64,000 nt of DNA from Bacteroidales bacterium UBA6248 (lineage in GTDB: Bacteria > Bacteroidota > Bacteroidia > Bacteroidales > Lentimicrobiaceae), in contig DJVU01000055.1 of assembly GCA_002441345.1 (NCBI GenBank), positions 1 through 64,000 of the forward strand. Direction: 5' to 3'. Shown here one piece after another: positions 52,828 to 61,327 of the stretch. The notes below the pieces were generated by a model that worked only from the letters and a program-made list of their open reading frames with translations, was not told the origin of the DNA and ran no database searches. Numbering within the stretch: the stretch's first letter is position 1; every line of letters starts with the position of its first letter. A program made the position numbers and the translations under genes.

Positions 52828-54078
52828 TTATGACGACGAATTCTGACTCATCAGCTGCTTGCGAAGCATATCCAGGCCCGCCAGCGCAGCCCTGCGGATG
52901 TTGCGTCCGCGATGCTCGCCAAAGGTAAACTTACGGGTTTCTGCTCCCATCGGACTTAATACGCTAACCCAGGTTGTGCCGACCGGTTTTTCGGGAGTGC
53001 CCCCGTCGGGACCGGCGATTCCCGAAACAGCAATGGCACAGTTGGTATTGAAATGCCTGATAATTCCGGCTGCCATCTCAAAAACCGTTTCCTGGCTTAC
53101 GGCACCGTATTTCTTAATTGTCAGGGCTGAAACCCCAAGTATATTCTCTTTAATTTCATTGGAATACGCTACAACGGATCCTTTAAAATACGCCGAACTG
53201 CCGGGTACGGAGGTTATCAGGTGAGCTATGTAACCGCCCGTGCAACTTTCGGCTGTGGCGAGGGTGAGGTTTTTTTCGCGCAGCAGCTTTCCGGTTATTT
53301 CTTCCAGAGTGTCATCGTTTTCTCCGAATATGTATTCCGGAATCAGCCGGTACAGCTCATCTGCCTGTTTCTCAAGTTCTTTTTTGAGTTCCGCAAAATC
53401 CGGTCCGTTGGCCGTAAGCCTCAGCCTGACCATACCGGGCTGCGGCAGGTATGCAAGTTTAATGTGAACCGGAAGGGCATTTTCGAAGTCTTCAATTTTC
53501 GCCGCAAGAAACGACTCTCCAACACCATGGGTCAGAATGGTGCGGTGAAGAATGCTTGTATGGCTCAGACCACGGATTCGCGGAATGACCTGCTCCTCCA
53601 TCAGCGACTTCATTTCAAACGGTACTCCCGGCATGGATATTACAAGCCGGCCGTCTTTTTCGAAAAACATGCCCGGTGCTGTACCGTAGCGGTTTACAAG
53701 AGGTGTGCAGCATTCCGGAACCTCCGCCTGCGCACGGTTCAGTGCAGTCATGGGATAACCGCGGGCAACAAATATCCGTTCAATATTGTCATAAGATTCC
53801 TGGTGAAATACCAGCCGGGTTTCAAAAAAATCGCAGAAAGCCGCTTTGGTAATATCGTCTTTCGTCGGGCCAAGTCCTCCGGTGGTAAGTACAAGCTCTG
53901 CTCGCTGCAAGGCCTCCCCAAGAGCCTTTATAATCTGACCCCTGTTGTCGGAAATGCTGGTAATCCGTGCAACCCTGATGCCGGTCATGTTAAGTTGTTC
54001 GGCAATCCAGGCTGAGTTGGAGTCAATAACCTGCCCGATCAGCAGCTCATCGCCTATGGTAATTATTTCAGCTTGCAT
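52828..54078 (-). CDS. cinA: CinA-family protein
   Basis: A 416-residue two-domain protein. The N-terminal MoCF-like domain (about 1-170) has GDELLIGQVIDSNSAWIAEQ and TTGGLGPTKDD; the C-terminal domain (about 255-416) is the nicotinamide-nucleotide amidase type, with LATAESCTGGYIAHLITSVPG and VSGIAGPDGGTPEKPVGT. Such proteins recycle pyridine nucleotides (ADP-ribose pyrophosphatase and NMN deamidase activities); the name refers to competence induction. Length is usual. A -7 element lies at 54145-54152. Confidence 0.95.
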   Translation of the reverse strand: MQAEIITIGDELLIGQVIDSNSAWIAEQLNMTGIRVARITSISDNRGQIIKALGEALQRAELVLTTGGLGPTKDDITKAAFCDFFETRLVFHQESYDNIERIFVARGYPMTALNRAQAEVPECCTPLVNRYGTAPGMFFEKDGRLVISMPGVPFEMKSLMEEQVIPRIRGLSHTSILHRTILTHGVGESFLAAKIEDFENALPVHIKLAYLPQPGMVRLRLTANGPDFAELKKELEKQADELYRLIPEYIFGENDDTLEEITGKLLREKNLTLATAESCTGGYIAHLITSVPGSSAYFKGSVVAYSNEIKENILGVSALTIKKYGAVSQETVFEMAAGIIRHFNTNCAIAVSGIAGPDGGTPEKPVGTTWVSVLSPMGAETRKFTFGEHRGRNIRRAALAGLDMLRKQLMSQNSSS

Positions 54079-54144
54079 AAATTTTTTCTACCCGTTAATA
54101 GTTGCCTGAGAAAAGTTTCGTCGCAATATGCTCCCGGTGTCATG

Positions 54145-54152
54145 CAAAGGTA
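54145..54152 (-). promoter_or_regulatory. -7 element of cinA
   Basis: TACCTTTG on the minus strand, 67 bases before the start codon. Confidence 0.45.
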
Positions 54153-54405
54153 TGGATTTCAACATGGATATAAATTTCATTTTTCTAAGAAAATCCGGTC
54201 GTTTCTCTGAGAATGAAATTAATTCTTTCTGTTCCCTTTGCGGGGATAGTTTACAAGCAAATGTTTGATTGAATCCGGATTCTCAGGCATTGTTTTTGTA
54301 CAGATCGCGCTGCTAAATCAGCTTTTGTTTCCTTTGGGGATGAGTTGAATTTTCTTTTAACAATGCCGGTCGTATCCGGACTTTTCATTGGGTCTGTTCA
54401 TGGTC

Positions 54406-54442
54406 TGTAATGCAATAATGTGTAGGTTTGTAATGCAACCTA
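54406..54442 (+). promoter_or_regulatory. Promoter with direct repeats before the ECF sigma operon
   Basis: TGTAATGCAA occurs at 54406-54415 and again at 54429-54438, 23 bases apart. The -7-like TAGGTTTG (54423-54430) lies between and overlaps the second copy. TAGGTT and AACCTA (54437-54442) also form an inverted repeat. The arrangement suggests a regulated promoter, perhaps autoregulated. Confidence 0.45.
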
Positions 54443-54499
54443 TTGAGAAATGAAGCATCATCAGTTTACTCCGGTCCTAACAGCTTTTCTGAACTACAG

Positions 54500-55039
54500 A
54501 TGGACGAAACCCTGCTCCTGAAGGATTGTCTTAAGGGTAACGTGCAGGCTCAGAAGCGTTTGTACGAATGTTACGCCCGGAAAATGTTCGGGGTTTGCCT
54601 TCGTTATGCTCCCGATGAGGCTATGGCCGAAGACCTTCTTCAGGAAGGTTTTATAAGAGTCTTTACCCGGCTTGGCACCTTCAGGAACGAGGGATCCCTC
54701 GAGGGCTGGATTCGCAGGGTAATGGTGAATACAGCACTCGAATACCTTCGCAAAAGGGATGTGCTTCGATACAGCACACCCCTGGATGAGGATGCTGCAA
54801 TCACCGAATACGATGAACCCGAAGCTGCCAGGCGCCCGAATCCCGGTACGGTTGCCCGGCTTATCAGGGAAATGCCACCAGGCTTCAGAACCGTTTTTAA
54901 CCTTTACGCTGTGGAAGACTATTCACATAAGGAAATTGCCGGAATACTCGGAATCAGTGAGGGAACATCAAAATCGCAATACGCCAGAGCCAGGGCATGG
55001 CTGCTAAAACGCCTGCCTTCAGAAAATACAAGCAATTAA
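54500..55039 (+). CDS. ECF-type RNA polymerase sigma factor
   Basis: A 179-residue sigma-70 family protein. Region 2 is at about 30-75 (AEDLLQEGFIRVFTRL, then EGSLEGWIRRVMVNTALEYL), region 4 at about 118-168 (MPPGFRTVFNLYAVEDYSHK, EIAGILGISEGTSKSQ). No sigma region 3 or 1, so extracytoplasmic-function type. The ATG at 54500 gives the standard N-terminus; a TTG at 54443 is less likely. Its stop overlaps the next start in TAATG, so the membrane partner protein is translationally coupled and is probably its anti-sigma factor. Confidence 0.93.
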   Translation: MDETLLLKDCLKGNVQAQKRLYECYARKMFGVCLRYAPDEAMAEDLLQEGFIRVFTRLGTFRNEGSLEGWIRRVMVNTALEYLRKRDVLRYSTPLDEDAAITEYDEPEAARRPNPGTVARLIREMPPGFRTVFNLYAVEDYSHKEIAGILGISEGTSKSQYARARAWLLKRLPSENTSN

Positions 55040-56361
55040 TGAAAAATTCAACCGACCCATTTAAGGATTTTATCCGCGAAAGCCTCAGAAATTATGAGGC
55101 CAACCCACCCTCCGGGACATGGGATAAAATCCTTTTGCGCATTAGCCCGCGCAAAAAGATTGCTCCACTGTACGTGTTGATACCTGCTGCTGCCTTTGCA
55201 TTGCTGCTGGGAGCAGGCCTCGTGTTCTTCCTTCCGGCAAAACGAACGGCTACGGTATCCGAAAATACAGGCGTCCATGTTCAGCCTCCCGCCGCAGTAA
55301 CAGAACGGACAATAACCGAAGCAGCCGGAAATACGACATCTTCCGCAGTTCCTGAATTCAGCACCGGTACTGGTAATACTTCCGCTTCCGCTGCAAGCTC
55401 CGGCTCGTCTCTTAAGGTGGTGCCCGGAGCCCTGGCCGTAAATCCCGCTGATAAGCAAATCGCAGTCCCTGCAAATGAACTCACCCCCGACCAGGACCCT
55501 GTAGAGGTTAAGTATGCTGAAACTACTCTTGCAGAAGTCACAGATTCTGATGTAACAGCACTGCAGGATTCTTCTGAGGATGCCATCGCCGGGCTGAAAC
55601 CCGAAATTGCTCCGGATCCCGGTACGGAAACCGCCTTAATACCGGTATCCACCGGTTTGCCCGGGCAGGATCATTCACCCGAAAAGGTTTCGCGAAACTG
55701 GACGCTTGCACTTCAGTACGGCTCGCTGCAGGATTTCAGCGTGGAGGAACAGGATTTAGCTATGAATTCCCGCGACAACAGTTACAGCTTCGACCGCACC
55801 TCCTCCCGGGTAGCTATTGAAACATCATTCTTCGAAGACATTGAAAACACTTCACACAATCCCCCGGTATCGTTCGGACTTCTGTTGTCAAAACCTTTTG
55901 CCCGGCGCTGGGCCGCCGAAACCGGACTTCTTTATACCCGCCTCGGATACACGGTTCGTACCACCGAACTCAACGATGCTTACAAAGAGTACTTTACGTC
56001 ACTCGATTACATCGGCATTCCCCTTTCACTGCGATTTAATCTGATCGATGGCCGCCGCGGTGGTTTATATATTTCGCAATCGGCTGTCTTTGAGAAAGGA
56101 TTGGCCTACCATACTTCCATTACCTCCTATACGCGAGGAGATGTGGAAGAGGAAGGCAAGATCAGGAACCGGGTATCGGGTCTGCAGATGTCATCTCTCA
56201 CGGCTCTGGGCGGTGAAATCCGGATTTTCAACCGTGTGTCGCTTTTCGGGCAGGCAGGACTTCAGTGCTTCTTCCTCAATTCAACCCAGCCTTACAGCAT
56301 CCGCAGTGCACGGATGGCATGGCCTTCATTTCAGTCCGGACTCAGAATGAATATGAAATAA
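55039..56361 (+). CDS. Putative anti-sigma membrane protein with outer-membrane-barrel-like C-terminus
   Basis: A 440-residue protein starting at the overlapping ATG (TAATG). Residues 1-38 are cytosolic and could bind the sigma factor (FKDFIRESLRNYEANPPSGT); residues about 40-62 form a membrane helix (PLYVLIPAAAFALLLGAGLV). A Thr/Ser/Pro-rich periplasmic linker (about 65-225) leads to a beta-rich C-terminal domain (about 230-440) that resembles small outer-membrane barrels of the PorT type (FGLLLSKPFARRWAAETGLL). The combination spans both membranes and is a recurrent Bacteroidota theme. The function as anti-sigma is inferred from position and topology. Confidence 0.72.
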   Translation: MKNSTDPFKDFIRESLRNYEANPPSGTWDKILLRISPRKKIAPLYVLIPAAAFALLLGAGLVFFLPAKRTATVSENTGVHVQPPAAVTERTITEAAGNTTSSAVPEFSTGTGNTSASAASSGSSLKVVPGALAVNPADKQIAVPANELTPDQDPVEVKYAETTLAEVTDSDVTALQDSSEDAIAGLKPEIAPDPGTETALIPVSTGLPGQDHSPEKVSRNWTLALQYGSLQDFSVEEQDLAMNSRDNSYSFDRTSSRVAIETSFFEDIENTSHNPPVSFGLLLSKPFARRWAAETGLLYTRLGYTVRTTELNDAYKEYFTSLDYIGIPLSLRFNLIDGRRGGLYISQSAVFEKGLAYHTSITSYTRGDVEEEGKIRNRVSGLQMSSLTALGGEIRIFNRVSLFGQAGLQCFFLNSTQPYSIRSARMAWPSFQSGLRMNMK

Positions 56362-56435
56362 TCTTTTGCGGATCGTGCAACCTTACCGGCCACTTGTTCG
56401 TCTACTGGCTGTTGATAAATGATACACACGCCGTT

Positions 56436-57728
56436 ATGAAAACAACAAATTATCACTTCCCCGCTATACTGTTTCTTTTTATAGCCATTTTTATGAGCTC
56501 ATGCCGTGATAAGGTTTTCGAAGAGATAACCTATACCGCCAATGTGCCTGTATATATGAGCTTCAGCGAACTCAGAAGCGCGGTTAAGAGTACGCAGGCC
56601 CGCCAGCTGGTACATCCCGGTAAAATTTATTTTAAAGATAATTACTTGTTTATCAATGAGTACGGAGATGGTGTTCATATAATCGACAATGCGGATCCTT
56701 CACACCCCGAACCAATTGCCTTTCTCGAAATTCCCGGGAATTACAATATGGCTGTCAGAGGCAGTATCCTGTATGCCGACAGTTACATCGACCTGGTGGC
56801 ACTGGATATTTCAGATCCGGCAAATCCCGTTGAAACAGGCCGGGTCAAAAATGCATTTCCCAATTTGTTGCCACCGTTTGATTTCAATATGCCGGTGTAC
56901 GGAGTTGATTTTACAAAAGGTGTAATAACAGGATTTGAACAAAAGGTTGTTACGGAGCTGGTTGAAAAGGAATATGGTTTTCCGGGAGGCAGAATCACGT
57001 TCGATAATATGGGAGTCACAAGTCTGGGATCCAATGAAGTATCTGTCTCTCCCTCCCAATCGGCCGGTATCGGTGGCTCAATGGCCCGTTTTACCATCAA
57101 CGGACAATTTCTCTATGCCATTCACAACGATGCACTTAAGGTTTTTGATCTAGCCGGCACCGACAGCATCCGGACAGGGGCGGAAATCTACCTCGGCCGG
57201 CAGGTTGAAACCATTTTCCCATACAACAACCACCTTTTTTTGGGAACAACAACCGGGATGCTTGTTTACAGCCTGGGCAATCCTTCCGATCCTGCCTATG
57301 TTTCAGTTTTTGAGCACATCAATTCGTGCGATCCGGTCGTTATTGAAGGAAATTATGCCTACGTAACCCTGCGATCCGGGACACAATGCAACGGGTTTGC
57401 CAATCAGCTCGATGTGGTTGACATCTCATCCGTTGCTCACCCTTTCTTAGTAAAATCGTATCCGATGTATAATCCGCACGGACTCGGAATCGACAACCAT
57501 ATCCTTTTTATATGCGACGGCGATGCCGGCCTGAAGGTGTACAATGCCGCCGACCCAATGAATATTCATATGAATCAGATTGCTCATTTTCAGGACATAC
57601 GAACTTACGATGTTATACCCTGGAATGGGCTTCTGATGCTGATCGGAGATGACGGACTTTTCCAGTACGATTATTCCGATCTTTCAGACCTCAGGCTCAT
57701 CAGCAGCATACCTGTAGTTGAGCCCTGA
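56436..57728 (+). CDS. LVIVD-repeat lipoprotein
   Basis: A 430-residue lipoprotein. The ATG at 56436 gives a signal MKTTNYHFPAILFLFIAIFM ending in the lipobox SSC (about Cys22); longer frames reach into the previous gene and lack a signal. The rest is a beta-propeller of LVIVD-type repeats, e.g. LFINEYGDGVHIIDNADPSH, DLVALDISDPANPVETG and LKVYNAADPMNIHMNQIAHF. Such proteins are usually surface-exposed and of unknown function. It is 74 bases downstream of the anti-sigma-like gene and probably in the same operon. Confidence 0.82.
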   Translation: MKTTNYHFPAILFLFIAIFMSSCRDKVFEEITYTANVPVYMSFSELRSAVKSTQARQLVHPGKIYFKDNYLFINEYGDGVHIIDNADPSHPEPIAFLEIPGNYNMAVRGSILYADSYIDLVALDISDPANPVETGRVKNAFPNLLPPFDFNMPVYGVDFTKGVITGFEQKVVTELVEKEYGFPGGRITFDNMGVTSLGSNEVSVSPSQSAGIGGSMARFTINGQFLYAIHNDALKVFDLAGTDSIRTGAEIYLGRQVETIFPYNNHLFLGTTTGMLVYSLGNPSDPAYVSVFEHINSCDPVVIEGNYAYVTLRSGTQCNGFANQLDVVDISSVAHPFLVKSYPMYNPHGLGIDNHILFICDGDAGLKVYNAADPMNIHMNQIAHFQDIRTYDVIPWNGLLMLIGDDGLFQYDYSDLSDLRLISSIPVVEP

Positions 57729-57740
57729 AATCTCATACAG

Positions 57741-58409
57741 ATGATGAAAAATTTAAAGATTTCCCTTTTTTTGGTAATGATGCTGTTGGCCGGTCTGTTC
57801 TTACCTTCGGGTAAGGCAGCCGGTTACAGTAATACCGGGTTCACCGATCAACGTACAGCTGAAAATTCCGGTGACGATACGAAGGATGTTCCGGAAAATT
57901 CTGGAATTACAGGCCCTTGTTTATACAGCCATACGAGTGCCGGATTTCTCACAGGCAAAGGAGAAAGCGGCTTTGTAGCCAATCCTTCGGTTACCTCGGC
58001 TGCCGGGCTCAGTTGGAACAGGCAGTTTTATGCAGGTATAGGAGCAGGATTTGAACGGTATAATTGGAGCGTATTGCCACTTTTTGGAGAACTCAGGTAT
58101 AAAAACAAACAGTATGTGTGTCTGCCCATGATATCGTTCAGAGCAGGTTATACGCTTCCGCTGGAAAAAACACACGATGGTAACAGATATCAATCCTCTG
58201 GCAACACTGCCGGTGGTGTTTTCTTCAGCCCCGGACTCAGCTTTCGCCTTGCCGGGAAAGCCGGAACGATACTGACGGCTGAAATTGCCTATCAATACCA
58301 GGAGTTGAGGCTCAACGACGTTAAATACATCTGGGATATCGGATCATCCACTAACATCCGGTACTATTACAATCGCATCGCCATCAAACTGGGGATTCTG
58401 TTTCGCTGA
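57741..58409 (+). CDS. Small outer-membrane barrel protein, unknown
   Basis: A 222-residue exported protein: signal peptide (about 1-26, ISLFLVMMLLAGLFLPSGKA), a polar stretch, then alternating hydrophobic beta-strands (QFYAGIGAGFERYNWSVLPL, FSPGLSFRLAGKAG) that fit an eight-strand-like barrel ending in IAIKLGILFR. It starts 12 bases after the LVIVD lipoprotein gene (ATG at 57741, or 57744), so it closes the sigma-factor operon. I do not recognise a specific family. Confidence 0.65.
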   Translation: MMKNLKISLFLVMMLLAGLFLPSGKAAGYSNTGFTDQRTAENSGDDTKDVPENSGITGPCLYSHTSAGFLTGKGESGFVANPSVTSAAGLSWNRQFYAGIGAGFERYNWSVLPLFGELRYKNKQYVCLPMISFRAGYTLPLEKTHDGNRYQSSGNTAGGVFFSPGLSFRLAGKAGTILTAEIAYQYQELRLNDVKYIWDIGSSTNIRYYYNRIAIKLGILFR

Positions 58410-58447
58410 ACCAGGACACTCTTGTTACACATGACTCCCAGGCTTAT

Positions 58448-59731
58448 TTACAGGAAGAGTTTCAGCGTGATGCGGTTTCCGCTGTCATCGGTGACCGATA
58501 GCAAATACATACCTTTTCCGTTTAGAGGCATTTCAATGTTTACGTCATTTCTTCCTCCGGTCAGGTTGTAGTACGTACGGGAAATCATTGCTCCGGCAAG
58601 GTTGTGGATTTCTATGCTGCATTTCATGGCCCGTGCTGAAATTATACCCAGGCCGGGAGTATCTCCTTCCCGGGCATACACGAATGCATGGAACAATTGA
58701 GCCGGCCTTTCCGCGATGCTGTTGGGCCCTTTGCCAGCCACCACTTTCATCATCACGGGAAGATGATCGGAATTGGACGCCAGTGCATTAAGTACAGCCG
58801 AAGGTACCGATATATTGGCAGGATAATCGGTTATAGATTTGTTAAAGTGGTGGCCGTCCTGCCCGATTGCTTTATAGGAATCTTCCAGATACCGGATCCC
58901 TTCAGTACCATTCATTATGCTGCCCGAGGCAAGTATAAAGTCAAAACGGTCGTCGAGACCGCCGCTGGCCTGGCATCCGTTGCCGGATGAGGAAACCGAT
59001 TGTGTATGGACACCGGCATATGCAGAGTTGTTGCTCCAGTTTCCCGGAGTGTCAACCGGGTCATAAAACCGGAATGCCTGGTTTGCAGTAATCGGATTTA
59101 TCAGATTCTGATACGCTTCCTCCGAAGAGGTATAAAGATTAAAGTCGCCCATTATAAGGTAATTGCCGGGAAGTGCGTTGGTACGAAGCCATGTCATAAC
59201 AGCCGAAGTCATACTTGCCCTGGCTGCTGCATTCGTGCTTCCGGAACTCGCTTTCAAATGGGCTACGATGCAATTGATCCAGGTAGTGTCGCCCGCTGCC
59301 AGGCTGCTGTTGCGGTAATACAAACGGTACAGATTGATGTCGCGTACATACGATTGAGGTACCGACTGTGAGTGCAGAACAAACTTCCTTGAATCGTAAA
59401 AGAATCCGTTAATAATACTCGACCCGGCAATATTTGTAATAGAAGCACGTCGATAATAGTCCACATCGTGATTCAATACATTGTTTAACAGTCGGGTGTG
59501 GTAAAAGTCGTACTGACTGACTTCATTCACCGTAAAGATGTGGGGTTTTGTATGGGCAATGATGGTACGCAGGTATCCGTCCTTTACTTCATGATTGTTG
59601 TTGGCCGAAGTGCAGTAGGAACTGTAATTACCATAGTTCAGGATGTTGTAGTGCATTATTGTAAGGGTATCCTGTGCATTCAGCGATAAGGCAATAAGTG
59701 AAGTCAGTATAAGCGCGGCAAAATTCTTCAT
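58448..59731 (-). CDS. Exported endonuclease/exonuclease/phosphatase-family protein with T9SS-like tail
   Basis: A 427-residue secreted protein: signal peptide (MKNFAALILTSLIALSLNAQ), then an EEP (DNase I-like) domain with MHYNILNYGN, the metal-binding glutamate in TVNEVSQYD, GDFNLYTS (about 196-203), DRFDFILAS and the closing SDHLPVMM (about 321-328). The last about 80 residues are a type IX sorting-like domain (SARAMKCSIEIHNLAG, NGKGMYLLSVTDDSGN). It may act as a secreted nuclease or phosphodiesterase. A -7 element is at 59765-59772. It converges with the sigma operon. Confidence 0.87.
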   Translation of the reverse strand: MKNFAALILTSLIALSLNAQDTLTIMHYNILNYGNYSSYCTSANNNHEVKDGYLRTIIAHTKPHIFTVNEVSQYDFYHTRLLNNVLNHDVDYYRRASITNIAGSSIINGFFYDSRKFVLHSQSVPQSYVRDINLYRLYYRNSSLAAGDTTWINCIVAHLKASSGSTNAAARASMTSAVMTWLRTNALPGNYLIMGDFNLYTSSEEAYQNLINPITANQAFRFYDPVDTPGNWSNNSAYAGVHTQSVSSSGNGCQASGGLDDRFDFILASGSIMNGTEGIRYLEDSYKAIGQDGHHFNKSITDYPANISVPSAVLNALASNSDHLPVMMKVVAGKGPNSIAERPAQLFHAFVYAREGDTPGLGIISARAMKCSIEIHNLAGAMISRTYYNLTGGRNDVNIEMPLNGKGMYLLSVTDDSGNRITLKLFL

Positions 59732-59764
59732 TAAGGCAGAGTTATATTATATGCTGGGGGAGGG

Positions 59765-59772
59765 CAAAGGTA
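59765..59772 (-). promoter_or_regulatory. -7 element of the EEP-family gene
   Basis: TACCTTTG on the minus strand, 34 bases before the start codon. Confidence 0.45.
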
Positions 59773-59900
59773 CAATTTTTCTGCCTGATTATGTGATGGT
59801 TTCGGTTTAGCAAAAGCACATAGCCCCGGGAAAGGCCCGTATCCTATCCGTCAGGCATCCCCCGGTTATGCGGTCGATTACCTTGCAGCCATGTTCAATT

Positions 59901-61286
59901 TTATTTATGAACCTTACGGATGAATTCCTCTATTTCAGGGACGCCACCCTGGTACACCAGATATCCGTTATATGGTTCCCTGGGTGTAATTTCATCGTTT
60001 ACCGGAGTCAGCATCAGTCGTTTAACCTCTTCAGGGTCATTGGTCTGGCCAAGAACCCAGCCCAGTTTTATGTAAGCGGCTTCGGGCAGCATATTGGCAG
60101 CCGGAACTATTCCTTTTGCCATCAAATCGCGCCCGGTGTCGTAAACAAACATATGCGCATACCCCCACAACGTTTGAACCGTCATATATATGTGAACTCC
60201 GGCTGCATGTGCACGCTCAATGGCCGGATAAACAGGCTTGTTAATATGCCCGAGACCGGTTCCGGCAATCACGATTCCCTTGTAGCCGTTTTCAACCAGC
60301 GAATCGATGATATCGGGCTGCATATTGGGATAATAGTAAACGATAGCTACTTTCTCCTCAAAATAGGGGAGTATGGTTACTTTCCGGTCTTTACGCCTTG
60401 GATTGTAGTCTTTTTTAATAGGTTCAACGCCGCCGCGGGTAACCGTGGCCAGCGGAGTATCTCCGATAGTACGGAATGTTGAACGGTACGACGAATGCAT
60501 TTTGCGTACACGCGTTCCCCGGTGCAGGAATCCGTACTCATCGCTGGTTGGACCAAACATGCAGACCATCACCTCGGCAATATCGCCGTGCCCTGCAGCC
60601 GTGCAGGCATGCATAAGGTTGAGCGCGGCATCCGAACTTGGCCGGTCCGATGAACGCTGCGATCCGACGAGTACTATCGGAACCGGAGAATTCTGAACCA
60701 TGTAGGTGAGCGCTGCAGCCGTGTGATGAAGAGTGTCGGTGCCGTGCCCGATTACAATCCCCTCAACGCCATTCTCTATCTCCTTGCCAATGGCAATTGC
60801 CAGCTTCCGGTAGTTTTCGGGAGCCATGTTCTCACTGAAAACTGCAAATACTTTTTCAGTGGTCAGGTTGCAAATCTGTGCAAGCTCGGGTACAGCTCCG
60901 TACAATTCTCCGGGCGAAAATGCCGGGATCACGGCTCCTGTCCGGTAATCAAGCCGGGAAGCTATGGTACCGCCTGTTCCTATAAGCTTTACCCTGGGTA
61001 AACCCTGGGTATACGGAAACTCTTTCTCGGGAATTTTATAGTTGGCTTTTTTATATCCGGTTTCCTTCATTCCCGTGATCGTTGCAATGTCAATCCCCAC
61101 ATTATAACCGGTAGCAATTTTCAATACAATATGCTGGTCGTCGTCGTTCTCTGCACGGGGTAAAACGGTGCCCTTAAACAACCCCCGCGTAGTTGCGACC
61201 TCGGCCTGCCCCCATACCCGCACATTAAACTTTTTTAATACTTCAAGCGAAGCGCCTTTGTATCCCTGGAAAAAATCGTCAGCCAT
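59901..61286 (-). CDS. gatD: Glu-tRNA(Gln) amidotransferase subunit D (archaeal type)
   Basis: A 461-residue protein. A small N-terminal domain (1-95) is followed by a type I asparaginase-like domain; this two-part layout and length identify GatD rather than AnsA. Catalytic set by spacing to known GatD: Thr107 (GTGGTIAS), Thr183 and Asp184 (GHGTDTLHHTA), Lys262 (RGTRVRKMH). GatD releases ammonia from glutamine or asparagine for the GatE partner, which converts Glu-tRNA(Gln) to Gln-tRNA(Gln). GatD is classically archaeal, so its presence here implies transfer. It follows gatE by 41 bases. Confidence 0.9.
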   Translation of the reverse strand: MADDFFQGYKGASLEVLKKFNVRVWGQAEVATTRGLFKGTVLPRAENDDDQHIVLKIATGYNVGIDIATITGMKETGYKKANYKIPEKEFPYTQGLPRVKLIGTGGTIASRLDYRTGAVIPAFSPGELYGAVPELAQICNLTTEKVFAVFSENMAPENYRKLAIAIGKEIENGVEGIVIGHGTDTLHHTAAALTYMVQNSPVPIVLVGSQRSSDRPSSDAALNLMHACTAAGHGDIAEVMVCMFGPTSDEYGFLHRGTRVRKMHSSYRSTFRTIGDTPLATVTRGGVEPIKKDYNPRRKDRKVTILPYFEEKVAIVYYYPNMQPDIIDSLVENGYKGIVIAGTGLGHINKPVYPAIERAHAAGVHIYMTVQTLWGYAHMFVYDTGRDLMAKGIVPAANMLPEAAYIKLGWVLGQTNDPEEVKRLMLTPVNDEITPREPYNGYLVYQGGVPEIEEFIRKVHK

Positions 61287-61327
61287 AGTGTGTCGTTCTT
61301 TAGTCTGTGTCTGTTGAATGCTTCGTC

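Larger units (their letters stand above)
54079..54499. other. Divergent intergenic region, 421 bases
   Basis: It holds the cinA -7 element near 54145 on the minus strand and the candidate promoter/operator of the sigma operon at 54406-54442. The rest shows no gene or strong structure. Confidence 0.5.

Noticed and set aside
59901..61286. L-asparaginase
   Set aside because: The extra N-terminal domain, total length and the adjacent GatE gene identify GatD.
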